The notes under the pieces: model-generated
Databases searched by the model: none
The model's input: only the letters and a program-made list of their open reading frames with translations
What the model was told of the DNA's origin: nothing
Translations under genes and position numbers: made by a program
NCBI RefSeq assembly: GCF_001280565.1
Contig: NZ_LGRO01000001.1
Location: forward strand, 1,550,001 to 1,614,000
Length of the DNA: 64,000 bases
DNA from: Sulfobacillus thermosulfidooxidans
Lineage (GTDB): Bacteria; Bacillota; Sulfobacillia; Sulfobacillales; Sulfobacillaceae
Direction of reading: 5' to 3'
Shown: piece by piece, positions 34,651 to 42,289 of the stretch
Position numbering within the stretch: the first letter of the stretch is position 1
Layout: every line of letters begins with the position of its first letter

Positions 34651-35079
34651 GACATCCTTCCTCTCTCATGAAGTCTCTGTAGCGCTGGTTTCAGCTAATA
34701 CTCGTTGTTATTTGCATATTAGAAAAATTTTGATTTGTTGTTCTCGACATTTTTACCTAATGCTCAATCTCGTTTTCGGCAAAAATCAGGCATTGTCATT
34801 TTCCATGCATAATTGCTATCAATGGACAGCCATTCGGCAAAAAACCCTTAGGCTTTGTTCTTTTTTCAAGATCCCCTGTCTCCTCACGATAATACACTGA
34901 AGGTTGGGAATCTGAACAGTCACGGCATGTTTTTCAATTGCCCTTCTAAAGAAAAGTGCCCTCCCGCTAACAGAATTGATTAACAGCAAATTTCTCAATG
35001 CATTTGATCAAAATTTCTATATAATAGGTAACGCTGTCATCATCACGCCGTAATTTAGCGCAGAGAGGAACGAAAATTT
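34651..35079. other. Divergent intergenic region, nothing recognised
   Basis: This 0.43-kb region separates the AACS gene (minus) from the DMT transporter (plus). It is AT-rich, with TATAAT at 35020-35025 as a possible -10. An 85-residue open frame here is not supported by a ribosome site or motif. Confidence 0.4.
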
Positions 35080-35106
35080 ACGTCGATTCGTTGGAAATCC
35101 ATTATC

Positions 35107-36015
35107 TTGATGCTTCTTGCCGGAACATCTTATGGCCTCGTCACACCTTTAATCAAAATGGCCATTGCCCACGGTATTCCTGTATCCAAACTCACTGTCA
35201 GCCAATACCCCGTAAGTATCATCTTATTGTGGCTCGGGGCACTCGCCACTAAAAAGCGTGTGTCATTAGCCAAGGCTGGCAAAAAAGAAGTCACCTATAT
35301 GGCTTTATTAGGAGTTATTGGAGCGGCAGCATCATTATCCTATTATCACAGTTTAGCGTTCGTGCCTGGAGCCGTCGGCATTGTTTTGCTCTTTCAGTTT
35401 GCCTGGATTCTTCCAGTCATTAACGGCCTAATCCGGCGGCAATGGCCGAAGAAACACGAACAAATTGCGATTGCCATCATTGTCGTCGGCACGGTATTTG
35501 CTGCTGGACCCGCTCAGTGGCATTTCCCTCTATGGGCCGTGGGACTGGGACTTTTGGCGGCTACATTGTATGCGCTAAGTCTCTTATTATCCGGACACAT
35601 TGTTGGCCAGTTGTCAGCATGGCAACGGGCGAGCATCTCAACTAGTGTTAGTTTTGTGGTCGTGCTCCTCGCAGAACAACCGTGGCATGCTCCCCAAGAC
35701 CTATTTTCTCTTAATATTTGGGCGTGGGGAACCCTGGTCGGACTATTTAGTCTTACCATTCCGCTCATTGCCATTTATGTGAGCGCTCCAGGGTTACCAG
35801 CGGCGTTAACCGGAATTTTAGCAGCTTGGGAATTGCCCGTCGCCGTGATTTTATCCTCACTGTGGTTACAAGAGTCTGTAGATCTTTCCCGGTGGTTAGG
35901 GATTCTTTTGATATTAGGGGGAATTGCCTTTAGCAGTGTAATGCCAGTGCTAATTGAAAATCCAGCACGTCGGTACCGGACCCATCAAATCTATCCCCAA
36001 ACCAAATCAGAATAA
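35107..36015 (+). CDS. EamA/DMT-superfamily transporter
   Basis: The protein has about ten hydrophobic helices in two EamA repeats, e.g. GTSYGLVTPLIKMA at the start and TGILAAWELPVAVILSSLWLQE near the end. It is an inner-membrane exporter or importer of an amino acid or other metabolite. The TTG at 35107 would cut helix 1. The frame is open further 5' (KFTSIRWKSIIL) and GAGAGG (35063-35068) lies near an ACG at 35080 and ATT at 35086, with no ATG/GTG/TTG. The real start is likely a near-cognate codon, giving about 9 more residues. Substrate unknown. Confidence 0.85.
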   Translation: MMLLAGTSYGLVTPLIKMAIAHGIPVSKLTVSQYPVSIILLWLGALATKKRVSLAKAGKKEVTYMALLGVIGAAASLSYYHSLAFVPGAVGIVLLFQFAWILPVINGLIRRQWPKKHEQIAIAIIVVGTVFAAGPAQWHFPLWAVGLGLLAATLYALSLLLSGHIVGQLSAWQRASISTSVSFVVVLLAEQPWHAPQDLFSLNIWAWGTLVGLFSLTIPLIAIYVSAPGLPAALTGILAAWELPVAVILSSLWLQESVDLSRWLGILLILGGIAFSSVMPVLIENPARRYRTHQIYPQTKSE

Positions 36016-36025
36016 GTTATGCCTT

Positions 36026-36052
36026 CCCGTCAGGTTCATTCAACCTGACGGG
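36026..36052. terminator. Perfect hairpin between convergent DMT and SDR genes
   Basis: CCCGTCAGGTT pairs with AACCTGACGGG over 11 bp around CATTC. There is no T-tract on either side (ATCTTAG follows). Confidence 0.62.
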
Positions 36053-36063
36053 ATCTTAGAAGA

Positions 36064-36873
36064 CTAAGCCTTTCTCAACCGTCTTATCAAGCGAAATAGG
36101 GGTAATAGATTGTCAAAAATCCGGGCTTGTGGAGGTATGGTCAGTATCCGGGGCGGACGTGACGAAGCCATTATCTTCTCGATATGCTGGGCAATGATTG
36201 ACGGATTCACTGCAAAACGCACAACGCGCTCAAATATTTTTTGTCCGTGTTGATATGACTCCCAATAGGGTGATTGGGAGGTAATCCAAGGCTCTGAATA
36301 TTGCTGCGAACGTTGAAATAACGGGGTTTTTGTTAATCCCACCCGCACCAATGTCACAAAAATTCCCCATGGCGCCAATTCATGACTCAGAGCCATGGTT
36401 AGCGCATCTAATGCCTGTTTGCTAGCGGTGTAAGTTCCCAGAAAAGGCATTCCCCAAAGCGACCTGACGGTGGTGATATTAATGATGTGACCACGTTGTT
36501 GCTGGCGAAAATAAGGGGTAAAGGCCTGAATCATCCGGACAGGGCCCATGAGGTTAACATCAAAAATCGTCTCCCACATTGTTTCCGGAACATCCTCAAT
36601 ACTCCCGCGCAGCGCCATAGCCGCATTATTCACCAATACATCAAGACGTCCAAACTGTCGCATGACATAGTGTGCGGCCTCATCGATTTGAACTTGTTGA
36701 GTCACGTCCAGTGAGAGATGAGCTGCTGCCGGCAGATCGGAAATGCTGTCCACATCCCGGGCCGTGGCGATCACGATATAATGTTTATCGATCAAATATT
36801 GCGCCAGAGCCCGGCCAATTCCGCTCGAGGTCCCTGTAATCAATGCAACTGGAGAGAATTCATAATGATTCAA
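36064..36873 (-). CDS. Short-chain dehydrogenase/reductase (classical SDR)
   Basis: The 269-residue protein has GTSSGIGRAL (cofactor loop, residues 14-23), DVLVNNAAMAL and YTASK (Tyr148, Lys152). The expected catalytic Ser 13 residues before Tyr is Thr135 in ITTVRS, with a Ser three residues later. It is an NAD(P)(H) oxidoreductase of unknown substrate; the long C-terminal part and the basic end (RLIRRLRKA) suggest membrane association, as in the retinol-dehydrogenase-like branch. TTG 36873 overlaps the end of the YciI-like gene by 14 bases and probably depends on its translation. Confidence 0.87.
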   Translation of the reverse strand: MNHYEFSPVALITGTSSGIGRALAQYLIDKHYIVIATARDVDSISDLPAAAHLSLDVTQQVQIDEAAHYVMRQFGRLDVLVNNAAMALRGSIEDVPETMWETIFDVNLMGPVRMIQAFTPYFRQQQRGHIINITTVRSLWGMPFLGTYTASKQALDALTMALSHELAPWGIFVTLVRVGLTKTPLFQRSQQYSEPWITSQSPYWESYQHGQKIFERVVRFAVNPSIIAQHIEKIMASSRPPRILTIPPQARIFDNLLPLFRLIRRLRKA

Positions 36874-37132
36874 AATTCAATAATTCCCATGGCTTCACCA
36901 CAACCGTGCGGGCACCCGATGTGACAGCCGGATCATTGTGGGCAAGCTCCATGGCCTCCTCTGCGTTATCCGTCTGGTAAATCACCATTCCGCCTGATTT
37001 ATCCGAAAAAGGACCTGCCCAGGCCACTTTACCATGTTGATGAAGGTGCTTTAAATAAGCCAAATGCTGTGGACGTGTTTTCTGATTCAATTCAGCATCC
37101 ACAATCGTTAACCAGGCTGCATATAACGCCAT
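36860..37132 (-). CDS. YciI-like (YCII superfamily) protein
   Basis: The 90-residue protein has the YCII alpha/beta fold: YAAWLTIVDAELNQKTRPQHLAYLKHL with the conserved His, then AWAGPFSDKSGGMVIYQ with the conserved Asp. The His-Asp pair suggests an enzymatic role (a phosphodiesterase/dehydrochlorinase-like activity has been proposed for the family), but no function is established. GAGGGA precedes two adjacent ATGs; I take the second (37132). It overlaps the SDR gene and probably drives its translation. Confidence 0.86.
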   Translation of the reverse strand: MALYAAWLTIVDAELNQKTRPQHLAYLKHLHQHGKVAWAGPFSDKSGGMVIYQTDNAEEAMELAHNDPAVTSGARTVVVKPWELLNFESL

Positions 37133-37668
37133 CATATTCCCTCTTTCGTCTTCTCTGTGTTCTCTTATGATATTTATGATCGACACTGTCATCTCGGAAG
37201 AAATCTGCTAGCCCTCATAAACAGGAACATCACCCCATGCCGGCCTTTATGACAACATCATACTCGTAATGCCTAGCACGTTTGGTCACTGTTCCCCTGT
37301 CTCGTTATGAACAGTAACGGAGAAACCGGACCTGGTTAAGGCACGCTTCTTCCGAACAGCGTAGTATTTATGATACCATGAAAAGAAATCCATTGACGGC
37401 GCCGCGGAATTCAATTCAATTGGGGAATAGGCATCACGGTATGTTGCAACGAATCCTTAATCATGGAACACTTTTTGAAAGAAGCGTTATACGATCATCG
37501 TTCAGGTATGACTCGAACCTCCATATTGCAATTCCATAGGGGGACACACCTTTCACTTTGCACAGGACCGCGGAAAGAATAAATCTTCCGTTATGAATTC
37601 TGCGACGAGACTACATACCGCACATTATGCCGTGATAGAGATGAATAAGGTGAGGGATCGGATTACAA
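37133..37668. other. Intergenic stretch upstream of pxpB, nothing recognised
   Basis: About half a kilobase between divergent genes. I see no supported frame, RNA or repeat. AAGGTGAGG at 37648-37656 is the nearest ribosome-like site for the TTG start of pxpB. Confidence 0.45.
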
Positions 37669-38376
37669 TTGGCCATTCGATGGTATGAAATGGGAGACTT
37701 TAACATCCAGGTAGATTTTTCTCAAGCGCCAGGATATGATAATCCCCAAGTTATCTATAAAATCTTTGACCAAGTTCGACGTGATAGTCGCACACAATCT
37801 TGGCAGATGATTCCCAGTTACACCACTTTAACGATATCTTATCCATGGAAGCAACCTCTTAGCGATGTTCTGGAGATTCTTCAACAATATCTTGAGATAT
37901 CAGAATCGAACTCCTACGGTGTCAAACGATATCACATCCCAGTCTGTTACGACGAAGAATTTGGGCCGGACTTAGCATATGTCGCAAACTTTCATCGTCT
38001 TTCCATTGCCGAAGTTATTGAACTCCATGCTCATCCTGATTACCGAATTGAAGCGGTAGGATTTTCTCCGGGTTTTCCCTATTTGTCGGGTCTTTCCCCG
38101 CAATTAATAACGCCTCGTCGTCACACTCCAAGGGCCAAAGTTCCCCCGGGTTCTGTGGCGATTGGTGGACGTCAAACAGGGATTTATCCGGTCAGTACCC
38201 CAGGGGGATGGCACCTTATTGGACGCACTCCCTTGATTCTTTTTCGCCCTCACAACGATCCGCCCATCGTTTATCACCCAGGAGATTTATTACACTTTGT
38301 TCCCATTAGTCGCGCCGAATATGACCAATTTGCGGCAAATCCAGAACAATCCATTAGCGTGGAGTGGATGACATGA
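37669..38376 (+). CDS. pxpB: 5-oxoprolinase subunit PxpB (KipI-like)
   Basis: The 235-residue protein carries the KipI/AHS1 signatures: YSYP-like ISYPWKQ, IPVCYDEEFGPDLA, EAVGFSPGFPYLSGLSPQL and VPPGSVAIGGRQTGIYPVSTPGGWHLIGRTP. With PxpC and PxpA it forms the ATP-dependent 5-oxoprolinase that opens pyroglutamate to glutamate; in Bacillus KipI also inhibits the sporulation kinase KinA. The TTG at 37669 has AAGGTGAGG some 12 bases upstream, rather far. It overlaps pxpC by 4 bases (ATGA). The pxpA subunit gene is not adjacent, so the complex may draw it from elsewhere. Confidence 0.94.
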   Translation: MAIRWYEMGDFNIQVDFSQAPGYDNPQVIYKIFDQVRRDSRTQSWQMIPSYTTLTISYPWKQPLSDVLEILQQYLEISESNSYGVKRYHIPVCYDEEFGPDLAYVANFHRLSIAEVIELHAHPDYRIEAVGFSPGFPYLSGLSPQLITPRRHTPRAKVPPGSVAIGGRQTGIYPVSTPGGWHLIGRTPLILFRPHNDPPIVYHPGDLLHFVPISRAEYDQFAANPEQSISVEWMT

Positions 38377-39320
38377 GAACCATTCACATTCTTAAACCGG
38401 GACCTTTTTCTCACATTCAAGATCTGGGACGCCCGGGACTCGAATATTTGGGTCTCAACCGCTGTGGCCCGTTAGATTTCCAGTCTTTCGTGATTGCGCA
38501 GACTTTGGTTCATAATGATTTGCACGAAGCCGCCATTGAAATGAGCTACCAGGGATTGGAATTCACCAGTGATCATCCGTTGATTTTCGCCGTTGTCGGA
38601 GCCGAAAATGTGCGCATCGATAACGAAGTCTATTCCGGTTCGGTGGCGCTCATGGCGAAATCCCAACAACTAGTGCAAATCGGACGGCTAACCCAATCCC
38701 GGGCCTATTTAGCTATTCAAGGAGGGCTAGATACCCCGGTTATTTTGGGAAGCCGTTCCACAGATTTTACAGCAGGTATTGGCGGATGGCATGGTCGCTC
38801 CTTACGGTCCGGGGACCGTATTCCCTTTAAGCCGGTAGAAACTGCTCGGCGTATGACAGGACATACCGCTCCCCATTGGGCTTATTATTCCACAGAAGAA
38901 CCACTCAAGGTCGTACTCGGACCCCATGCCTATGAGTTTTCGTCCCATACCCTAGAAACCTTTTTCAAAGAATCGTATACCATTAATAAGTTGAGTAATA
39001 TCATGGGGATCCGGCTTATGGGAACTCCAGTGCCCCCCCATAACCAGGCCGCCAACCGACTGTCTGAAGGTACAGTTCCGGGCGCAATTCAAGTCCCGCC
39101 AGATGGTCAACCGATTGTGTTATTGAATCAACGCGGCACCATTGGCGGCTACCCCATTATCGCAACCCTGCTCGGCCCGGAATTGTGGCGTCTTGCCCAG
39201 TGGCCAATGGCTTCCCCGCTGAGCTTTGCAGCCATGTCGTTGAGAGCCGCCCAGTCTCTTAGTCGCAGCGTTTACCAAAGACTGATGGCATGGCGCGAGC
39301 AGGTTATGGCAGGCCCATAA
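38373..39320 (+). CDS. pxpC: 5-oxoprolinase subunit PxpC (KipA-like)
   Basis: The 315-residue biotin-dependent-carboxylase-like AHS2 protein shows ILKPGPFSHIQDLGRPG, the opening of KipA/PxpC, then NDLHEAAIEMSYQG and GFPITGVLI-like GTIGGYPIIATLLGPELW. Bacterial PxpBC and PxpA catalyse ATP-dependent hydrolysis of 5-oxoproline. The ATG at 38373 overlaps the pxpB stop (ATGA), with GGAG just upstream, so the pair is translationally coupled. An in-frame GTG at 38364 is an alternative. No regulator or amino-acid permease of the usual kip operon is visible. Confidence 0.94.
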   Translation: MRTIHILKPGPFSHIQDLGRPGLEYLGLNRCGPLDFQSFVIAQTLVHNDLHEAAIEMSYQGLEFTSDHPLIFAVVGAENVRIDNEVYSGSVALMAKSQQLVQIGRLTQSRAYLAIQGGLDTPVILGSRSTDFTAGIGGWHGRSLRSGDRIPFKPVETARRMTGHTAPHWAYYSTEEPLKVVLGPHAYEFSSHTLETFFKESYTINKLSNIMGIRLMGTPVPPHNQAANRLSEGTVPGAIQVPPDGQPIVLLNQRGTIGGYPIIATLLGPELWRLAQWPMASPLSFAAMSLRAAQSLSRSVYQRLMAWREQVMAGP

Positions 39321-39515
39321 CGCAGCCACTTTCCAATCGCATCCCCCGTGGAACGGCCTATGGGTTGATGTAAAAAAGATGGGTGAAAGCTGAAAAGCTT
39401 CTTCGTTCGCCTACGGTAGATTTGTCTTGATGCGACATACTCATATTCGGCTTATCCAGGGTAATCACGGGCTCAAAAGGGTGCATAGCCAACGCTAGCT
39501 CCTTGCGATGATGGT

Positions 39516-40148
39516 TCAGATGCCCCATTGGCCCAATAAATGCATCAAAAAGGGGGCGCCATAGGCTTCTAAAAAGGTTCCCACTACCATGACCAGGCCC
39601 ATAGCCAATACCAATGTTGTAAATGCCCCAAATCGTTGAGCTAATGAACTTTTTGCGGTGGGGCTTCTCGCTGCAATAAGTTGCCAAGAAAAACCTAATG
39701 CCACCCCACCCACAATAATGAGGGCTGGGACAATGAACACATTTTGTAAGACGATGGTAATGAGAGTCAGAATGATGCCTTGCCAATGTAACGAGGAAAT
39801 CATGAACGCTGCCGTAAAACCGAGAACAAATCCCCGGAAAAACAAGGCCACAAGCACCAGTGGCATTCCCGCCACCGAAACCCCGAGAATATAGAGTAGA
39901 CCTAAAATTTTCAAATTGTTGGTTAAGGCAGATTGAAATACTCCATGATATGTTGGCGACGTGGTTTCCATATCAACAAAATGGCGTAAATAGGTATCCA
40001 GGGAAAAAATATCCGCAGGTGTCAATGTTCCAATCGCAAGCACCCCAAAGAGGAGTCCTACTGCAAACGTTGCCGTGGCAATATAGACAGGCGTCCAATA
40101 ATGCCGGAGATATTCATCCCATATGGTCGCAGGGTATGTTGTAACCAT
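39516..40148 (-). CDS. SpoIIM-family (DUF95) membrane protein
   Basis: The 210-residue protein has five to six membrane helices. The FQSALTNNLKILGLLYILGV segment and ALFFRGFVLGFTAAFM match the DUF95/SpoIIM family. SpoIIM is part of the DMP complex (SpoIID-M-P) that thins septal peptidoglycan for engulfment. SpoIID and SpoIIP are not adjacent, but other sporulation genes lie 4-24 kb downstream. AGGGGGGACAGCC precedes the ATG. Possible alternatives are non-sporulation DUF95 proteins. It ends a probable NUDIX-HTH-SpoIIM minus-strand run. Confidence 0.84.
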   Translation of the reverse strand: MVTTYPATIWDEYLRHYWTPVYIATATFAVGLLFGVLAIGTLTPADIFSLDTYLRHFVDMETTSPTYHGVFQSALTNNLKILGLLYILGVSVAGMPLVLVALFFRGFVLGFTAAFMISSLHWQGIILTLITIVLQNVFIVPALIIVGGVALGFSWQLIAARSPTAKSSLAQRFGAFTTLVLAMGLVMVVGTFLEAYGAPFLMHLLGQWGI

Positions 40149-40181
40149 GGCTGTCCCCCCTACAACAGCCTATGATTATCC

Positions 40182-40940
40182 TTAAGGATCTAGACCTAGG
40201 AGTTGACCTTCCGCTTTTTCGCCAAGACTATTCCACGATTGTTGATCATCCCAACGCGATTCATCCCGACTCAAGCGGCCAATTAATTGCAAGATGACCA
40301 TTTTGTCCTCGTCCGCTAATCCTCCCCATAATCGCGTCAACGTATGCCAAAATAGATCCCGCGGCCCGTCAAGAACTTCATGGTTTGAAGGGATACGCCA
40401 ATCGCGCAGAGACATATTGAGTTGCTCCGCCAAATGAGTAATTAAGGTCGCACTCGGAACCATCTTCCCCTGTTCTACCCCACAGATTGTCTGCTTCGTC
40501 ACACCCACTTTTGCCGCCAGTTCCGTTTCCGTCCAATGTTTTTGATGACGGTAATGACGAATATACCAGCCGAATTCCAGCATCAAAGCGGGACAACAAA
40601 TCCGCGCCGTCTGCAATTGAGCATGAAGCATGTGGGCTTGTTCATGAATGTTAGGATCCTCGTGGCTATCTTGAAAACGCCGCCAGAACATCGGATGTAT
40701 TTCAAGGATTTCAAAAATTTTTGATAATTTGCTTTCGCTTAAGACGGCATTGCCTCGCTCTACTCGAGTTATGAGAACTTGCGAGACACCAATACGGTGC
40801 GCGAGTTCAGTCACTGTGAGCCCGCGCCTTTCCCGGTGTTGGCGCATCCAGACGCCAAAGCGTTTTAAAAGGTCATGGCCATGATGTTTGGCCTGGAGCA
40901 ACTCCGCATGGATATCCTCTATTAACGGTATCGATTCCAT
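40182..40940 (-). CDS. XRE-family regulator with two tandem helix-turn-helix domains
   Basis: The 252-residue protein has two HTH_XRE units. Unit 1 (residues 30-85) is GVWMRQHRERRGLTVTELAH followed by RIGVSQVLITRVERGNAVL; unit 2 (124-182) is GWYIRHYRHQKHWTETELAA followed by KVGVTKQTICGVEQGKMVP. Both read like true Cro/CI domains. The end (LWGGLADEDKMVILQLIGRLS) is helical and looks like a dimerisation region. Two DNA-reading heads in one chain suggest binding to paired sites or acting as a pseudo-dimer. The ATG at 40940 has AGGAGGCGTTTGTCC upstream. Target unknown. Confidence 0.84.
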   Translation of the reverse strand: MESIPLIEDIHAELLQAKHHGHDLLKRFGVWMRQHRERRGLTVTELAHRIGVSQVLITRVERGNAVLSESKLSKIFEILEIHPMFWRRFQDSHEDPNIHEQAHMLHAQLQTARICCPALMLEFGWYIRHYRHQKHWTETELAAKVGVTKQTICGVEQGKMVPSATLITHLAEQLNMSLRDWRIPSNHEVLDGPRDLFWHTLTRLWGGLADEDKMVILQLIGRLSRDESRWDDQQSWNSLGEKAEGQLLGLDP

Positions 40941-40978
40941 GGACAAACGCCTCCTCATGGGCGTGTGTATAATGCATC

Positions 40979-41506
40979 TTAATCGATATCTTTACACAGC
41001 CACCATTGTAGCCCGGTCAATGCGATCCCATTAATGTCGTCAGCAGATTCGAGAAAGGCGCGAATCTTATGGGTGTCCCACAATTCTGTGTCAATTTCTT
41101 CATCTGCATCGAGATGTGTTTGAGCATAAGTTAAATCCCGGGCATAGAACAAAAAGATTTTCTCATCGCTATAGCCTGGCGTAGGATAAAACGTCCTCAC
41201 CAGCCGCCACTCATTCGCCATGTATCCTGTTTCTTCTTGCAGTTCCCTCTTAGCCGCCACCAAAGGGCTTTCGGTTCCATCCACTTTTCCCGCGGGCAAT
41301 TCATATAACCACTGGCCTACAGCCCATCGATATTGCTTGATCATGACAATCTGGGCATCACGCGTTTCAGCAATAACCGCCACCGCCGGCACGCGGACAA
41401 CCACTTCACGCGAAGTGAAAATGGTTCTCACCTTCACCGGGTCTACACGAACAGATATCGTTCGACCTTGATATACCCATTGTCCGGGACCCGAACGATG
41501 CTCCAT
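40979..41506 (-). CDS. NUDIX hydrolase, ADP-ribose pyrophosphatase-like
   Basis: The 175-residue protein contains the NUDIX box GKVDGTESPLVAAKRELQEETGY (G-x5-E-x7-R-E-x2-E-E-x-G), preceded by VMIKQYRWAVGQWLYELPAG, typical of ADP-ribose pyrophosphatases (NudF). It would cleave ADP-ribose, or a related NDP-X, to AMP and sugar phosphate. ATG 41506 follows GAAAGGAATTTTATACCT. An earlier ATG and GTG would add eleven residues. It is followed on the same strand by the HTH regulator (40940) and SpoIIM-like gene. Confidence 0.92.
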   Translation of the reverse strand: MEHRSGPGQWVYQGRTISVRVDPVKVRTIFTSREVVVRVPAVAVIAETRDAQIVMIKQYRWAVGQWLYELPAGKVDGTESPLVAAKRELQEETGYMANEWRLVRTFYPTPGYSDEKIFLFYARDLTYAQTHLDADEEIDTELWDTHKIRAFLESADDINGIALTGLQWWLCKDID

Positions 41507-41538
41507 AGGTATAAAATTCCTTTCATGTCGCATACTCA

Positions 41539-41558
41539 ATGTAATTAAATGTAATTAA
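41539..41558. repeat. Perfect tandem repeat of a 10-base unit
   Basis: AATGTAATTA occurs twice in a row, just upstream of a small plus-strand frame's ribosome site and of the NUDIX gene's start. It could be an operator or a replication slip. Confidence 0.6.
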
Positions 41559-41573
41559 AAGAGGTGGTAACTC

Positions 41574-41738
41574 ATGAATCTTAAGCCCCACAAAATAATA
41601 TTCGTAGGTTCTGTACATGAATTGGAGCAGTGGTTAAAAACATGGCCTTTAACCATCTCGCTTAATTTATATCTTACACATTTTGCTCCTCATTGCCATC
41701 ACCCAAATAAAGATGAATATACCGGATGGCCGATTTGA
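41574..41738 (+). CDS. Possible 54-residue protein overlapping the hfq-like gene antisense
   Basis: The frame begins with ATG 41574, preceded by AAAGAGGTGG at good spacing, and encodes 54 residues (MNLKPHKIIFVGSVHELEQW..., ending DEYTGWPI) with many aromatic and His residues. The first 33 codons lie in the spacer; the last 65 bases overlap the 3' end of the hfq-like gene on the other strand. I know no family. Evidence is the ribosome site, a protein-like start and an otherwise empty spacer, so I rate it tentative. Confidence 0.38.
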   Translation: MNLKPHKIIFVGSVHELEQWLKTWPLTISLNLYLTHFAPHCHHPNKDEYTGWPI

Positions 41739-42021
41739 AAATCAAAATCTCCTCGCCATTGCTCAACAATAAAATGGCATAGGTATCAAATCCATCGATG
41801 ACCCCTATTAGGGACATTCCATCCAAAAATACGACTTCAACTAAAGACCGTTCGGTCATCAAATGCTGATAAAAAGCATCCTGAACATAACTCGTACGAT
41901 TGCCAGCCGGCCCTGTCGAAACATGCGTCTGCGCCGCGTTTTGAGTTGAATGGGGTTTTTGGATGCGGGCTTTAGCGCTGCGGTTGGTTTGGGGCACTTC
42001 AACCCATCTATCACGAGACAT
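41674..42021 (-). CDS. Hfq-like RNA-binding protein with N-terminal extension
   Basis: The 115-residue protein has the Sm fold at residues 46-104: VQDAFYQHL (Gln-Asp of the proximal face), VEVVFLDGMSLIGVIDGFDTYAILLL (Sm1) and ILIFKSAIRYIHL (Sm2). The canonical YKHAIST motif is FKSAIRY here: Tyr to Phe, His to Ser. An extra N-terminal 45 residues are basic and disordered (RSAKARIQKPHSTQNAAQ). Hfq matches small RNAs to mRNAs. This is probably a divergent paralogue, not the miaA-linked hfq. ATG 42021 has AAAGAGGGATAAAT upstream. Confidence 0.84.
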   Translation of the reverse strand: MSRDRWVEVPQTNRSAKARIQKPHSTQNAAQTHVSTGPAGNRTSYVQDAFYQHLMTERSLVEVVFLDGMSLIGVIDGFDTYAILLLSNGEEILIFKSAIRYIHLYLGDGNEEQNV

Positions 42022-42289
42022 ATTTATCCCTCTTTCTCGCCATATTGTGTTCATAAGCTTTCAGTGTCACATCGAACTCAAGGGTAGGGGGCAAAAACCA
42101 GTGCTAGAATTGTAAAAACCGAATTAGGCTCTTGATCATGGCCTTATGTCCGGGAACGTCATAAAAATAGGAAAATCGCTAACTGCGCATCATCGCGTTG
42201 GCTGCGCTCCAAAGGCCATTAGGGACGGAGTTGTTAGTATGACAACCAGCCTCTACACCCCGGTTTCCCAGATAACATGAGAAATCTCC

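Noticed and set aside
34643-34900. 85-residue plus-strand frame upstream of the DMT transporter
   Set aside because: Starts inside the AACS start region, no ribosome site, Cys/His-rich composition typical of noise.
37500-37540. tRNA-like T-arm (GACTCGAACCTCC) on the minus strand
   Set aside because: The flanking five bases cannot pair and no anticodon or acceptor arm is present.
39358-39786. 142-residue frame overlapping the spoIIM-like gene
   Set aside because: Different frame on the same strand, basic and His-rich composition, no ribosome site; the SpoIIM-like frame has clear membrane helices.
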